Below, piece by piece: positions 34,951 to 44,054 of a stretch of DNA of 58,368 bases; position 1 is the stretch's first letter; each line of letters opens with the position of its first letter. Position numbers and translations under genes: made by a program. This DNA is from an uncultured Clostridia bacterium (GTDB lineage Bacteria; Bacillota; Clostridia; Lachnospirales; Anaerotignaceae): NCBI GenBank assembly GCA_910587735.1, contig CAJUNT010000014.1, forward strand, positions 1-58,368, given 5' to 3'. Under the pieces are notes generated by a model. It saw only the letters and a list, made by a program, of their open reading frames with translations, was not told the DNA's origin and did no database searches.

Positions 34951-36381
34951 TTAAGCACTCAATTGAGCAAATGATTTTGCTTGTTTTTTCATATCTTCAT
35001 CTAGTGCAGCTAAGTCTGATGTTTCCTCATTTAATTGTTCAAATTTTATCATAATAGGATTTTTACCACTTCTAGATTTAGAAATAGAAAATGTAATTGT
35101 CCAGCCACCAGTAGGGTTATTTGTTTGTGCAGGTGGTGTAACACTGCCACTTACAGAACAGTTGTCAATGATTGTATTAACCCTTTGATATGTTGTTTCA
35201 TTCATATCTTTTGTTTCATTTATAATAATAGCTTGGAATGTAGACATTTTGGGTGATTCTGAATATGCTACTGTAGCTATATTTGTTCCATAATAGGTAT
35301 ATGCTAAATATAATGTTTCATCTTTATCGTCAGCTGAAAATTTAATTTCTCCTGTATCAGTATCTATGAAGAAGTGTCCTTTTGTTATTGGTGTAGCAAT
35401 GCTGTCTACTGCTTCAAACAAGTTTCCATATTGGTCTGTAATTTGTAACTGTTCTACATTATTTGGTATTGGATTTAATATAGAAGAATAAGATACAGTA
35501 CCTTGCACATTGATTGTTTTGATAGTAGTTTTAATTGGTTTGTTCTCTGCATCCAGCCATTGAAAATAAAATGATATGGAACGTTGAGGCATTTTTTCCC
35601 ATTCTCCATTTACTTCAGCAGCAAAACCAATATAGTCAATATATTGTCCGTTATATACATCTTGGCTCTCTTTTGTTAAATCAATTGTATTAGCATTCTC
35701 AAAATTTGGTGTATGAGAAACTTTTACTTTTACTGCTGAATCAGGTGCAGTAAACTGAATACCCATATATGCCCTTTTTACACCATCAATGGTATGTACT
35801 ACTTCTGTTAATGTTGGTATTTTAGATAAATCTAAATTTTCGGTTTCTATAGTAGCTGTTTTTAGATTTAATTTGATACCTAACTGAGTATATGCGTTAG
35901 CATAATCAAAATTTTCTACTGAAGTGCCATCGTCTTTTACAGCTGGCCCTGGTTCACGTATTGTAATTGTTTGATTAGAAAGAGAGGCTCGACTTGTAAG
36001 ATTAATATTGCTTCTTGTATTATTATTTTCACTTTTAGAAACAATTAACTCGCCATTATACCACATTTCTTCTCGAACTTGCTCATTTTCTTGATACGTT
36101 GCACCTGATAGTAATGCCTCTAGTCTAGGGTCATAAGTAGACAATTGCATCGTTACGGTACCTGCTTGTGTCTGGACGTATGTCTTTGCAGGATAAGTTG
36201 AATTACCATCAGGTAAGTCTACTGTATTTAAAGAACTTTCTCTTGTGATAGAATTTACAATTCCAGACCTAGAATTATATGCTTTACTAAAATTTAATTT
36301 GTTTCCTGCACCATAAGGTACTAATATAAAATGTCCTGCTTTCGGGAAAACAAGTGTTTTGGATAATGTTTTCTTTGCCAT
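34951..36381 (-). CDS. Major tail tube protein
   Basis: A 476-residue beta-rich protein. MAKKTLSKTLVFPKAGHFIL opens it; a middle region with TYDPRLEALLSGATY and a late FQAIIINETKDMNETTYQRV are typical of long tube proteins with an added Ig-like insert. Its place before the chaperone pair and tape measure fits the tube subunit. It is longer than the usual 150-350 residues, probably because of surface domains. No sheath gene is seen, so the tail is non-contractile. Confidence 0.82.
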   Translation of the reverse strand: MAKKTLSKTLVFPKAGHFILVPYGAGNKLNFSKAYNSRSGIVNSITRESSLNTVDLPDGNSTYPAKTYVQTQAGTVTMQLSTYDPRLEALLSGATYQENEQVREEMWYNGELIVSKSENNNTRSNINLTSRASLSNQTITIREPGPAVKDDGTSVENFDYANAYTQLGIKLNLKTATIETENLDLSKIPTLTEVVHTIDGVKRAYMGIQFTAPDSAVKVKVSHTPNFENANTIDLTKESQDVYNGQYIDYIGFAAEVNGEWEKMPQRSISFYFQWLDAENKPIKTTIKTINVQGTVSYSSILNPIPNNVEQLQITDQYGNLFEAVDSIATPITKGHFFIDTDTGEIKFSADDKDETLYLAYTYYGTNIATVAYSESPKMSTFQAIIINETKDMNETTYQRVNTIIDNCSVSGSVTPPAQTNNPTGGWTITFSISKSRSGKNPIMIKFEQLNEETSDLAALDEDMKKQAKSFAQLSA

Positions 36382-36397
36382 TTTTAAAACCTACCTT

Positions 36398-36829
36398 TCA
36401 TGAATTACTTTCAATAACTCTTTTTTTATTAAAAATAGTGCTATATAATACTATTTTCATTCCTATAATATAAAAATTTTCTATACTAGGGGCTAATGCT
36501 CTTGGTGGGTCAAACAGCCTAATAGGGCGTTTTCTAATTGTTTTATTTAATATAAGTGCTTGTATTTGTTCTAAACATATGTCTGCAATATAATTTTCAG
36601 TTGTTGGAACGCTTACATCTATTTGATAAACTAATCCTGATTCAATTTCACTTACTGTTCTTACTCCAGGAGCATTATATATAAATATTTGTTTATTTCC
36701 TGCTTTGATTAAATCTGGAGTGGTCATACTTTTGTAAATGTATTGATTTTGAAATCCTAAGCTTTGTATATAGGGGTCACTTTTAATTGTGTAAGCAATT
36801 ACTTGTTTATCATCTACAACACTTAGCAT
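36398..36829 (-). CDS. Tail completion / terminator protein
   Basis: A 143-residue protein just upstream of the tube gene, the usual site of the tail terminator. It has VYQIDVSVPTTENYIADICLEQIQALI, a mixed alpha-beta pattern like gp17/U-type proteins. Such proteins cap the tail tube and join it to the head. ATG 36829 follows AGGTGG. Assignment rests mainly on position. Confidence 0.65.
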   Translation of the reverse strand: MLSVVDDKQVIAYTIKSDPYIQSLGFQNQYIYKSMTTPDLIKAGNKQIFIYNAPGVRTVSEIESGLVYQIDVSVPTTENYIADICLEQIQALILNKTIRKRPIRLFDPPRALAPSIENFYIIGMKIVLYSTIFNKKRVIESNS

Positions 36830-36842
36830 TCTTTAACACCAC

Positions 36843-37409
36843 CTAGTTATATATAAAAAATTGATTAATATTTGAAAAAACTTTTTGTCGAAATAAATTT
36901 AACTCGTATTCAAAATATCCAGTATTTGACTTTAACCATTCCTCAGCCTGTTGTATTGCCATTGTAGGGGTTTTTGGCTGAAATAATGGACCGATTTGTT
37001 CTAAATTCTTTCCTTCCATACTTCCGCTAGAAATTTTTTCTTCACCTAAAATATTAATATATTTTCCTTTTGGTCTTCCGCTTATAGCAATCCCTTTTCT
37101 TGCTGGATTCCATAAATCACTGCCTCTATAGTCATCTAAAAATGGATTTGATGTGTCCATTTTACTTCCTGTACCATAACTTTCCATAATTGCCTGTGCA
37201 TATGCTGTTACTTTAGCACTAATAATATTTTTTCCTATTTCAATACTTTCTTCTCTTTCTATATCGTTTTTTGCTTTATTCAATCGCATTTTTACATCTT
37301 TTTCAAATGATTTCATAATTTCATTTGTTGTTTTAATAAGTTCAGACTTGTATAATTGAACAAATCCTGATGAATTAAATTTTAGTGTTGGTCGTTTTCC
37401 TTTTGCCAT
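36843..37409 (-). CDS. HK97 gp10-like head-tail protein
   Basis: A 188-residue protein with a helical N-terminus (SELIKTTNEIMKSFEKDVKMRLNKAKND), then a region with AQAIMESYGTGSKMD, NPARKGIAISGRPKG and a late WLKSNTGYFEYELN. HK97 gp10-type neck proteins share this order and location. It overlaps the preceding gene (TAATG). It probably helps connect head and tail. Confidence 0.7.
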   Translation of the reverse strand: MAKGKRPTLKFNSSGFVQLYKSELIKTTNEIMKSFEKDVKMRLNKAKNDIEREESIEIGKNIISAKVTAYAQAIMESYGTGSKMDTSNPFLDDYRGSDLWNPARKGIAISGRPKGKYINILGEEKISSGSMEGKNLEQIGPLFQPKTPTMAIQQAEEWLKSNTGYFEYELNLFRQKVFSNINQFFIYN

Positions 37410-38065
37410 TACCTCAAGTCCTCTGATAATTGTAGATATACTATTCCACTGATTTTCGGTTTTTTTTCATCTTCTATGCACATTAAAGAACTATCTATAC
37501 TATCTACTTTACATTTTAAATCTCCAAACTTTCCATTTGAAAATCCTTTTCGTACAATTCTATCTCCTACAGATATACCATATTTAGCAGGTATTATCAT
37601 AGTATATATTGTTTGTTCAAGTGTACCATCATTTGTCTGTTTTAAATTTCTTACAGTAGTATTCCAAAAACAAGGTATATCTTTTTGATATGTCTTAAAT
37701 GATAAAGTAGTGTTATACTTTTCCTCAACATATATAGGATTTTGTAATGTTACTTTGTCGTTTGTTTCACAACAATATAAATAAGATAAATCATTGCTTG
37801 TATATTCATTTCCAATAGAAACTACCATGTATTTTGTGTTGGGTATACTTTCTCTAGTAAAATACATACCACCTTTTATTAGTGATTTATCAGAAAAATT
37901 ACTAATGCAATATCCTTCAAAAAAATATTGTCTTTGTGCTAAATTGTAGGCTGCTTTTGTAGAATGTTTTAAACTTGCTTTTACCTTTTTTCCCTTACCT
38001 TCAAAAAATAAGTATTCTCCTAATTCTTTTGTAATATTTTTAAATGTATCTCCAAATATTTGCAT
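37409..38065 (-). CDS. Head closure-type protein
   Basis: A 218-residue beta-rich protein between two connector genes. It includes NKYMVVSIGNEY-like strands (KYMVVSIGNEYTSN), KYGISVGDRIVRKGFSNGKFGDLKCKVDSID, a pattern that fits a head-tail stopper. Proteins here close the portal channel after packaging. The identification is by position and fold pattern only. ATG 38065 follows GAGGGAT. Confidence 0.6.
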   Translation of the reverse strand: MQIFGDTFKNITKELGEYLFFEGKGKKVKASLKHSTKAAYNLAQRQYFFEGYCISNFSDKSLIKGGMYFTRESIPNTKYMVVSIGNEYTSNDLSYLYCCETNDKVTLQNPIYVEEKYNTTLSFKTYQKDIPCFWNTTVRNLKQTNDGTLEQTIYTMIIPAKYGISVGDRIVRKGFSNGKFGDLKCKVDSIDSSLMCIEDEKKPKISGIVYLQLSEDLR

Positions 38066-38079
38066 AATATCCCTCTATA

Positions 38080-38472
38080 TCAAATATTACTTAATTTAAA
38101 ATGCAATGTATTTGTATGGTATTCTTTATCTAAATCTGAAAGCAACTTATCAAGTATATCTTGAATTTGATTTTGTAACTTTTCTGGTTCAAAATACTCT
38201 ACTTTACCACCTGTAATTTGTTTAACTTTAATACTTTGATTTTTAATACTAGGATATAATAGCAAAGCAGTTTGATACACAATAGCACTTTCAAATTTTT
38301 TATATTTTTCCGAATTTTCTGGAAATGTACGCCAATCATTTATAATGCTTTTTATTTTGTCTTCTGCCATTCCATGATATTCATAGAAATCTATTGTCTC
38401 ATTTGGTAACCCTTCATTTGAAGCATTGATTAAATGACGTACCCTATTATGAAAATCTTTAATTTTTAACAT
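38080..38472 (-). CDS. Head-tail adaptor-type protein
   Basis: About 130 residues from ATG 38472 (AAGGTGAT upstream). It is mostly helical (IKDFHNRVRHLINASNEG, EDKIKSIINDWRTFPENSEKYKKFESAIVYQTALLLY), as expected of gp6/gp15-type adaptors that dock on the portal ring. It is the first of four connector genes leading to the tail tube. The longer frame to 38544 has no ribosome site. Confidence 0.65.
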   Translation of the reverse strand: MLKIKDFHNRVRHLINASNEGLPNETIDFYEYHGMAEDKIKSIINDWRTFPENSEKYKKFESAIVYQTALLLYPSIKNQSIKVKQITGGKVEYFEPEKLQNQIQDILDKLLSDLDKEYHTNTLHFKLSNI

Positions 38473-38549
38473 AATAATCACCTTAAAAAGTTTACATAAT
38501 TTTTTACATAATCTAATTATATAATATATTATGTAAATTTGCAAATAGA

Positions 38550-38572
38550 AACGGGGTTTATTTAACCCCGTT
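38550..38572 (-). terminator. Hairpin between head and connector genes
   Basis: AACGGGGTT and AACCCCGTT pair. On the minus strand TTCTATTTG follows, a weak U-tract. Probably a partial terminator or processing site. Confidence 0.6.
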
Positions 38573-38577
38573 ATATA

Positions 38578-39333
38578 TCAATGTTCCGCTATAAAATTAT
38601 AATAAATCATGGTTTTATTTTTTACTGCATCAGGGTCGTCAATGAAATCTCTTGCTAGTTCAGCGAATACTTCGGGTTCAGTACAACCATATTTTTTTAA
38701 TGTTTTTCCATAGTCTGCATACATAGCATTCATAATAGCATAAAAACACCAAAATCTCTCGCTTCCATAAGAAAATCCTAATTTATCAGCAAATGGTTTT
38801 ACATCATTTGGTTTCCATTTAGCTCCTTGTTCTCCAGTAGCATAATCCATATTATTAGCCCATTCAATTGCCGTTTTTTCATTCATTTTTATATTATTGA
38901 TATTTGCTTTCATATTCATATCGCCCATAGTAGCATGAATATTATAATTTTTTGTATCACCATAAGGTTGTTCAATATCTATGTAACCCATACCATAATA
39001 TTGCATACTATTTTGATTGTTTCTTTCATAGTTTTTTTTATTATATATAGGAGCATATTCAGAACCATATCCTTTTCGAGTTGGTACATCTTCATACCCA
39101 TCATAATATCTATTATCATAATTATCATAATTTGAGCTATAATTTTTATTGTTTCTGAATTGATTATCTTGTGGGTAATCTGAAAAAACATTAGTATGAT
39201 ACATTTCATTCCCCATTCTATAACCTTTTTCAGTATATGGTTCATCATATCTTCTGTTGTTATACTCACGGTTTCTATCTTTACGTCTTTGCATTTCGTT
39301 TAATACAAAAGCTTTCATTGCACGAGCCATCAT
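38578..39333 (-). CDS. Virion-region protein with Tyr/Asn-rich linker
   Basis: A 251-residue protein. Residues 1-20 are helical; about 20-140 is low-complexity, rich in Tyr, Asn and Arg (RYYDGYEDVPTRKGYGSEY); the C-terminal domain (about 155-251) has WANNMDYATGEQGAKWKPND, then FWCFYAIMNAMYADYGKTLKKYG. That domain recurs in head-region proteins of Firmicutes gut phages. Role unknown, possibly an internal head protein. Start and stop overlap neighbouring genes (ATGATG/ATGA). Confidence 0.68.
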   Translation of the reverse strand: MMARAMKAFVLNEMQRRKDRNREYNNRRYDEPYTEKGYRMGNEMYHTNVFSDYPQDNQFRNNKNYSSNYDNYDNRYYDGYEDVPTRKGYGSEYAPIYNKKNYERNNQNSMQYYGMGYIDIEQPYGDTKNYNIHATMGDMNMKANINNIKMNEKTAIEWANNMDYATGEQGAKWKPNDVKPFADKLGFSYGSERFWCFYAIMNAMYADYGKTLKKYGCTEPEVFAELARDFIDDPDAVKNKTMIYYNFIAEH

Positions 39334-39794
39334 TTGCCACTTCCTTTCTTAATATCTGAAGTTGTTGGAATAGCATTTATATTTCCGTCTACAGATGTTG
39401 TTGCAGACGTTGTTGCTACTGGTATTACTGGAAATGTATGTCTTGTCTTACATAGCTTACAATCTTTCGCAGTAACAAAATAAGGTAAATCAGTTGCAGC
39501 AAACAATTTTAAAATTTGTCTGCTCCTTATTTGGTCTGCATACAATAAATTGCCACATCTTGTAATGACATTAATTGTTTGTGTACCTAATACAATCGCT
39601 ACTGTTGTATTTTCATTAATACCTTCTGGTATAGATTGTGCAATACAAATACATACTCTTTCATGATTTCTTAATCTTTGTTCTGGTATAGTGATACTTA
39701 AAACTGTACCTGTTAATGTAACTGATGTTGAACGTACAAAGTGACAACAACCACCACATACATATCCCTGATTATTATATAAATAACAAGCCAT
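39330..39794 (-). CDS. Cys-containing beta-rich virion-region protein
   Basis: A 154-residue protein starting MACYLYNNQGYVCGGCCHF, a Cys cluster, followed by beta strands (VTLTGTVLSITIPEQ, ERVCICIAQSIPE, NTTVAIVLGTQTINV) and a Thr/Ser-rich tail. A second Cys pair occurs in DCKLCKTRH. It suggests a disulphide or metal-stabilised capsid accessory protein. No certain family. ATG 39794 follows AAAGGAG. Confidence 0.65.
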   Translation of the reverse strand: MACYLYNNQGYVCGGCCHFVRSTSVTLTGTVLSITIPEQRLRNHERVCICIAQSIPEGINENTTVAIVLGTQTINVITRCGNLLYADQIRSRQILKLFAATDLPYFVTAKDCKLCKTRHTFPVIPVATTSATTSVDGNINAIPTTSDIKKGSGK

Positions 39795-39799
39795 TATAA

Positions 39800-40048
39800 T
39801 TAACTCCTTTCCCTTTCTTCTATTATTTCTAGTTTCTTTTCTATTGCTTCTAAGCGTTCATTTATTTTACTAAAATCATTTTGCAATTCTTTTATGATTT
39901 TTTGTGATTGATTGTTTAAATTCGTCAAAATATCTTGATTTGTTAATGAACTATCTTCCATATAGTTAATTACTTGAAGTATTACAGAAAATATTGTTAA
40001 TGCATCAATATTTGCATTTAATCTATTATTTTGACTAGAATTAAACAT
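39800..40048 (-). CDS. Short coiled-coil protein
   Basis: About 82 residues from ATG 40048 (TTGGAGTG upstream). The second half is a clear coiled coil (LNNQSQKIIKELQNDFSKINERLEAIEKK). A hydrophobic stretch, ALTIFSVILQVINYM, precedes it. Proteins of this type occur near capsid genes in gut siphoviruses; function unknown. It follows a terminator hairpin and lies six bases before the next gene. Confidence 0.62.
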   Translation of the reverse strand: MFNSSQNNRLNANIDALTIFSVILQVINYMEDSSLTNQDILTNLNNQSQKIIKELQNDFSKINERLEAIEKKLEIIEERERS

Positions 40049-40067
40049 TTTTATCACTCCAAAAAAT

Positions 40068-40099
40068 AAAGACGACAAGTATTAAAACTTACCGTCTTT
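40068..40099 (-). terminator. Terminator after the Gly/Cys-rich gene
   Basis: AAAGACG and CGTCTTT plus inner AAGT/ACTT form the stem. On the minus strand TTTATTTTTT follows. It separates the 40161 gene from the gene at 40048. Confidence 0.78.
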
Positions 40100-40110
40100 T
40101 TATAAAATCA

Positions 40111-40126
40111 CGTCAATATATTGACG
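40111..40126. repeat. 16-bp perfect palindrome
   Basis: CGTCAATA-TATTGACG, between a gene stop and a terminator. It may add to terminator structure or bind a regulator. No second copy was noticed. Confidence 0.6.
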
Positions 40127-40160
40127 GAAAGTACCATGTTAGGGTATATTAATTATGTAT

Positions 40161-40862
40161 TTAATTGCAACCGCAGCCACAACCACAGCCATTATTATAG
40201 CTACCACAACCACTATTAAATCCTCGCCAATTCATCATTACGCTTTCATAAGGGGAACACGTAATATAAGCTGGTTTTGGAGTTGGATTTAAATTAGACA
40301 ATAAATTAGCTGTTTGTGCTTGCTGTGATAACTGCAATTCATATGCACTAGCACGGTCACGCAATTCTTGAATTGTATTTTGTGTCATCATATCAACAAT
40401 TCTTTGTGTATCAGCGTGACCTGCTTCTATTACATTGCAGGTACTTCTTTCAATTTGAAAAGCAACATCTTTAATATTACTCTTTATATCGCAGCAACAA
40501 TTCTGCATCTGGAAACCTAAGTTATTGATAGCTTGATTTGTGTTGTTAAATCCATTACATAATGAAGACTGTACACCTGTAAATCCAGCCTGCATTGTAT
40601 TATTTAAGCTAAATGTAGCATCACAAATACCCTGCTGAATGCCTCTAATTCCATTGTCTAATTGATTAAAATTAAAAGAATCCGCTAAATCACTTGTGGT
40701 TGCACAATTTCCTTTGTTTCCACCAAAAAAGCCTCCATTGCCCCAGCCGCCAAACATGAATAACGCAATTAAAACAATCCAAAATACACAACCATCGCCC
40801 CACATTCCATTGTTGCGATTGCCATCTTGACCTAATACATAGCCTTCTAGCATTTCACTCAT
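40161..40862 (-). CDS. Membrane-segment, Gly/Cys-rich virion-region protein
   Basis: A 233-residue protein. Residues 20-45 (GDGCVFWIVLIALFMFGGWG) form a hydrophobic segment followed by Gly/Asn-rich turns. The middle repeats LNNTMQAGFTGVQSSLCNGF-like helices, and the end is Cys/Gly-rich (NNGCGCGCGCN). Similar proteins are common next to capsid genes in gut phages. Role unknown, possibly a membrane-active ejection or scaffold-associated protein. ATG 40862 follows AAAGGAGG. Confidence 0.68.
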   Translation of the reverse strand: MSEMLEGYVLGQDGNRNNGMWGDGCVFWIVLIALFMFGGWGNGGFFGGNKGNCATTSDLADSFNFNQLDNGIRGIQQGICDATFSLNNTMQAGFTGVQSSLCNGFNNTNQAINNLGFQMQNCCCDIKSNIKDVAFQIERSTCNVIEAGHADTQRIVDMMTQNTIQELRDRASAYELQLSQQAQTANLLSNLNPTPKPAYITCSPYESVMMNWRGFNSGCGSYNNGCGCGCGCN

Positions 40863-40918
40863 TTAAAATTCCTCCTTTATCATTTATTTTTATATTTATA
40901 GCCATTTTGGCACATAAA

Positions 40919-41239
40919 TCATTTTTTAAATACTTCTTGATGATTTTGAAGAAAGTTATCAAACATTTGTAATTCATTTTCTGGAACACCACATTTTTGA
41001 AGTTGTTGTTTCATTTGTGCAACATCATTTTTAGATATTCTGCCATTCTTTTGTATTGTTTGTGCTAGATAATTTTGTAAGGCTTCTGGAGATTGACCAT
41101 TAAATTGGTTCATAAGCTGCATAATGTTTCCCATATTAGGATTTTTAACGCCTAACATATTTAATGCAATATTCTTCACATAAGGTATTTTCATTAAATT
41201 TCCTATTGTGTTTCCCAACATATTTATTAAAGGGTTCAT
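40919..41239 (-). CDS. Helical virion-region protein
   Basis: A 106-residue helical protein with Met/Asn-rich N-terminus (MNPLINMLGNTIGNLM) and a later ISKNDVAQMKQQLQKCGVPE segment resembling short repeats. It overlaps the upstream gene by four bases (ATGA), so the two are co-translated. It lies within the block between the sigma-like regulator and the connector genes. Function unknown. Confidence 0.65.
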   Translation of the reverse strand: MNPLINMLGNTIGNLMKIPYVKNIALNMLGVKNPNMGNIMQLMNQFNGQSPEALQNYLAQTIQKNGRISKNDVAQMKQQLQKCGVPENELQMFDNFLQNHQEVFKK

Positions 41240-41802
41240 TTTTTACCTCCCTTTTCATTTTGTCCTTTTTCTATTTGGGGATTTACTGCTATATCTTGTC
41301 CTGATTGAGGTATGTTTTCTTGAGTTGTTTGCATGATAGGTAACTGACTCGCTAATTGAAAAACCATATTCTTAAACTGTTCGTAATCATTTTTTAACAT
41401 TTCATGATTTTTCAATAAATTATCAAAATCACCTTTTGCTACAAAATCTTCTGATTTTGTATTGATATTGCCTTCAATCACATTATTTTGTGTTGGTTCT
41501 GCTGTTTTAAATTCAAATACAGATATAATAGGATAACCTTGATTATCTAATTTTTTAATATAAAATTTAGGCTCTCTGCTGTCCATCAACATATATTGTT
41601 TGCCAGCTGGAATTGGGTACATTTTTGCTCCTTCATATCCATCAACAAAAGGAATATCTTGTCCAGGTGACATTTGCTGTGATTGATTCATACTATAATT
41701 TTGTTCTGGATACATTCCGCCCATTCTCTGCATTGTTTGAATATATGGATTATATGTAGTTGCTCCATAATTTGATACATATGGATATGTATTATATGCC
41801 AT
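41236..41802 (-). CDS. Hypothetical virion-region protein with disordered N-terminus
   Basis: A 188-residue protein. The first 55 residues are rich in Tyr, Gln, Met and Asn. A short beta domain follows (AKMYPIPAGKQYMLMDSREPKFYIKKLDNQG), the 'PV.pG.....D...p.fYiK..d..G' pattern common in gut siphovirus head modules. A helix and a Gln-rich tail end the protein. ATG 41802 follows AAAGGAGG. Confidence 0.68.
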   Translation of the reverse strand: MAYNTYPYVSNYGATTYNPYIQTMQRMGGMYPEQNYSMNQSQQMSPGQDIPFVDGYEGAKMYPIPAGKQYMLMDSREPKFYIKKLDNQGYPIISVFEFKTAEPTQNNVIEGNINTKSEDFVAKGDFDNLLKNHEMLKNDYEQFKNMVFQLASQLPIMQTTQENIPQSGQDIAVNPQIEKGQNEKGGKK

Positions 41803-41830
41803 AAAAAATCCCCTCCTTTAGGCAAAAAAT

Positions 41831-41859
41831 AAAGACCCTAAATTTATTATAGGGTCTTT
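41831..41859 (-). terminator. Terminator after the sigma-like regulator
   Basis: AAAGACCCTA and TAGGGTCTTT form a 10-bp stem. T-tracts follow on both strands (TTTATTTTTT on the minus). It separates the 41905 gene from the head module. Confidence 0.85.
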
Positions 41860-41904
41860 GTTTTTTGTGGTAAACGACATAAAAATGACATAAAAGCGAC
41901 ATTT

Positions 41905-42219
41905 TTATGACATATTTTCTAAAAAAATAATTTTAAAGATTTCTTTTGTACTATCTGTTTGTTTATCTAGTGTAGTAATTATTTTGCTTATTTTATTTAA
42001 GATTTCATCAATAATTCGTTGTACTTGTCTATAACTATAATTGATTTCATCTGCTATTTCTTGATAAGAATATTGTTTTCGAATCATTTCAAGTATTATT
42101 TTTTCATTTTTATTAAAATTCATAAATGATAAAAATTTGTTGAAAATAACTTCATTAACACATCCTCTTATACAGTTTAGCATTTCCTTCTTCTCTTGTT
42201 TATTCAATGTTAAAAACAT
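41905..42219 (-). CDS. Sigma-70 region 4-like / ArpU-like regulator
   Basis: About 100 residues. NEKIILEMIRKQYSYQEIADEINYSYRQVQRIIDEILNK is a helix-turn-helix like sigma region 4 or ArpU-type late regulators. It is unusually placed inside the late operon. The start is uncertain: AAAGGAG directly abuts ATG 42219, so TTG 42207 may be used. It may tune transcription of the head genes downstream. Confidence 0.72.
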   Translation of the reverse strand: MFLTLNKQEKKEMLNCIRGCVNEVIFNKFLSFMNFNKNEKIILEMIRKQYSYQEIADEINYSYRQVQRIIDEILNKISKIITTLDKQTDSTKEIFKIIFLENMS

Positions 42220-42245
42220 CTCCTTTACTATTAATATCTTCTATT

Positions 42246-42608
42246 TTAAAACAAATTTGCTTCCTTTAAAATAATATAAATAGCAAGTACAAAATACATA
42301 AAATGTTTTTTAATAAAATCAATTATATCAATATTACTTTTCTCTGATTGAAATTCTAAATCTTTTTCCACTTTGTCAAATCGTTCTTTTGTTTCTTCTT
42401 TATTTTCTTGTATTTGTTTACCAAAAGTATCCATAGTCATACTAATTTTCATGAGTGTTTCCTTTAATTCTGAAATTGCAAGAGGTAAGTCCTGCAAATT
42501 TTGCAACATTAAAACGTGTTGACTTTGTATTACTTTTAATTCTGTTACTTCTTTTTTCATTTCTTCAAATCCTGCAAAATATGTTTCAGCAATTTTAGTA
42601 TTTTCCAT
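42246..42608 (-). CDS. Coiled-coil protein with C-terminal membrane segment
   Basis: A 120-residue protein: amphipathic helices (ETYFAGFEEMKKEVTELKV, then SELKETLMKISMTMDTFGKQ) and a C-terminal hydrophobic segment HFMYFVLAIYIILKEANLF. The layout recalls XhlA/haemolysin-type holin partners, although the location among capsid genes is unusual for lysis. Other possibilities are a membrane-linked assembly factor. The start ATG 42608 follows a terminator hairpin. Confidence 0.62.
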   Translation of the reverse strand: MENTKIAETYFAGFEEMKKEVTELKVIQSQHVLMLQNLQDLPLAISELKETLMKISMTMDTFGKQIQENKEETKERFDKVEKDLEFQSEKSNIDIIDFIKKHFMYFVLAIYIILKEANLF

Positions 42609-42648
42609 AGTATCACCGACTTTCTAGTAATCCAATTTATGAAAAAAA

Positions 42649-42664
42649 GGTGCATTTCTGCACC
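42649..42664 (-). terminator. Terminator after the 42678 gene
   Basis: GGTGCA and TGCACC with a TTTC loop; on the minus strand TTTTTTTC follows directly. A compact rho-independent terminator within the late region. Confidence 0.85.
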
Positions 42665-42677
42665 ATTTTTAATCATG

Positions 42678-42944
42678 TTAAGACAAATTCTTATACAAAA
42701 CTAGAAGTTGCGGATATTGTTTCAAATCCAAAGGGATACCATCCTTTGTATATTCTTCTCCATTTGAAACCACTGCTTTTTCAGTAGAATACATAACAAC
42801 ACTTTGTCCTGCTATCAAAGGATAACCGCCTTTACATGGGTAATCAATTTTTTCTACTTTTCCATTTTTAGAATATTGTTTTGCATCCTCTTCTTTTTCT
42901 ACTGCGTGTAAAATACTACCTTTGTCTAAATAAGCATATGACAT
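42678..42944 (-). CDS. Small head-region protein
   Basis: About 88 residues from ATG 42944, behind AAAGGATG. It has SYAYLDKGSILHAVEKEEDAK, then KIDYPCKGGYPLIAGQSVVMY, a small beta fold. Similar short genes follow the capsid gene in several siphoviruses and may decorate or stabilise the head. No certain family. It lies 16 bases after the major capsid gene. Confidence 0.62.
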   Translation of the reverse strand: MSYAYLDKGSILHAVEKEEDAKQYSKNGKVEKIDYPCKGGYPLIAGQSVVMYSTEKAVVSNGEEYTKDGIPLDLKQYPQLLVLYKNLS

Positions 42945-42960
42945 AAAACTCATCCTTTCT

Positions 42961-44037
42961 TTATTTTTCAATACCAATTAAAACTGTATCAGGATTAAAT
43001 AATCCAAAGTTCGCAATTTCTGAAAAAGTACCCAATTGTGTTTGATTTCGTATATTTTTCTCTATTTCACTAATATTACTGCCTTCTGCAATATACTTAA
43101 CTAATGATTGACTTGTATTTAATGCTATAATTTGCTCTTTTCCATTTGCTTTTGGTATATTATCGTTATAAATAACAGCTACATTTTCAAATATTGATTG
43201 TGGAAATTCAAATCCAAACATAGATAAAACACCACTTACCTCATTTGTGTTATATCTCATTTTTATAATTTGCTGATAAAATTTATCTCCTACAATTAAA
43301 GTAGTAATTGGAAATCCTGATTTTTTATTTACCTTTATTGCCATTGATAACAAATCATCAGCTGTAATAGTGCCTGCTGTAGATAAAGTCATTGTTTCAA
43401 CCTTTTTTTCATTTTCTTTATTCCCATCTCCGTTAATTAAAACATCAATAGCATCATAAACTTGACTTTGTGCAACATCAGATGCAATTACATCTAAAAA
43501 CTTTTTAAATAAATCAATCCTTAAATACATTAGTGATTCATATGTAGCTTCAATTGCCCTGCCCCGCTTTAGTAATTGAATGACTTTTTGACCTATTTTA
43601 ATCGTTGCAGTTGGAATATCTTGTCCTTCAGCAACACGTTTTCTTGAAATATTATCTTTATTTTTTTCATCATTCCAATTTAATGTTGCTGCCATTGCTC
43701 CTAATCCATCAACAGGTACTGTTGTATCTGTAATATATTGTAAGATAGGTTTTTTACTAATACTTTCCCTTAATATAGTATCAATATAAGAAGGCAATAA
43801 CCATTCTCCTGCGCCATTCGTATTAAATGTTTTCAATGTAGATTTATTACTAATACCATGCTGAGCCATAGATAATTGTATAGGTGTCAATCCTTTTGCA
43901 CTTGGATTATCGTTGACAAATTTGTTGATTTCCTCTTTATATTCTCTCCCCAAAACTTCATCAACAGTCATATGTTCCTGCAAACTTTTCATATAAATAT
44001 CTTCAGTCATAATAATTTTTCTAATATTACTTTCCAC
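42961..44037 (-). CDS. Major capsid protein (HK97-type)
   Basis: About 358 residues. GTG 44037 is preferred: AAGGGGAG lies eight bases before it but abuts the earlier in-frame GTG. The order helical N-arm, then GAGEWLLPSYIDTILRESI, E-loop-like EGQDIPTATIKIG, spine helix DLFKKFLDVIASDVAQSQVYDAIDVLINGDG and P-domain strand DKFYQQIIKMRYN fits HK97-fold capsids. It follows the protease/scaffold and decoration genes. It forms the icosahedral shell. Confidence 0.85.
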   Translation of the reverse strand: MESNIRKIIMTEDIYMKSLQEHMTVDEVLGREYKEEINKFVNDNPSAKGLTPIQLSMAQHGISNKSTLKTFNTNGAGEWLLPSYIDTILRESISKKPILQYITDTTVPVDGLGAMAATLNWNDEKNKDNISRKRVAEGQDIPTATIKIGQKVIQLLKRGRAIEATYESLMYLRIDLFKKFLDVIASDVAQSQVYDAIDVLINGDGNKENEKKVETMTLSTAGTITADDLLSMAIKVNKKSGFPITTLIVGDKFYQQIIKMRYNTNEVSGVLSMFGFEFPQSIFENVAVIYNDNIPKANGKEQIIALNTSQSLVKYIAEGSNISEIEKNIRNQTQLGTFSEIANFGLFNPDTVLIGIEK

Positions 44038-44054
44038 TTTTTTCACTCCCCTTC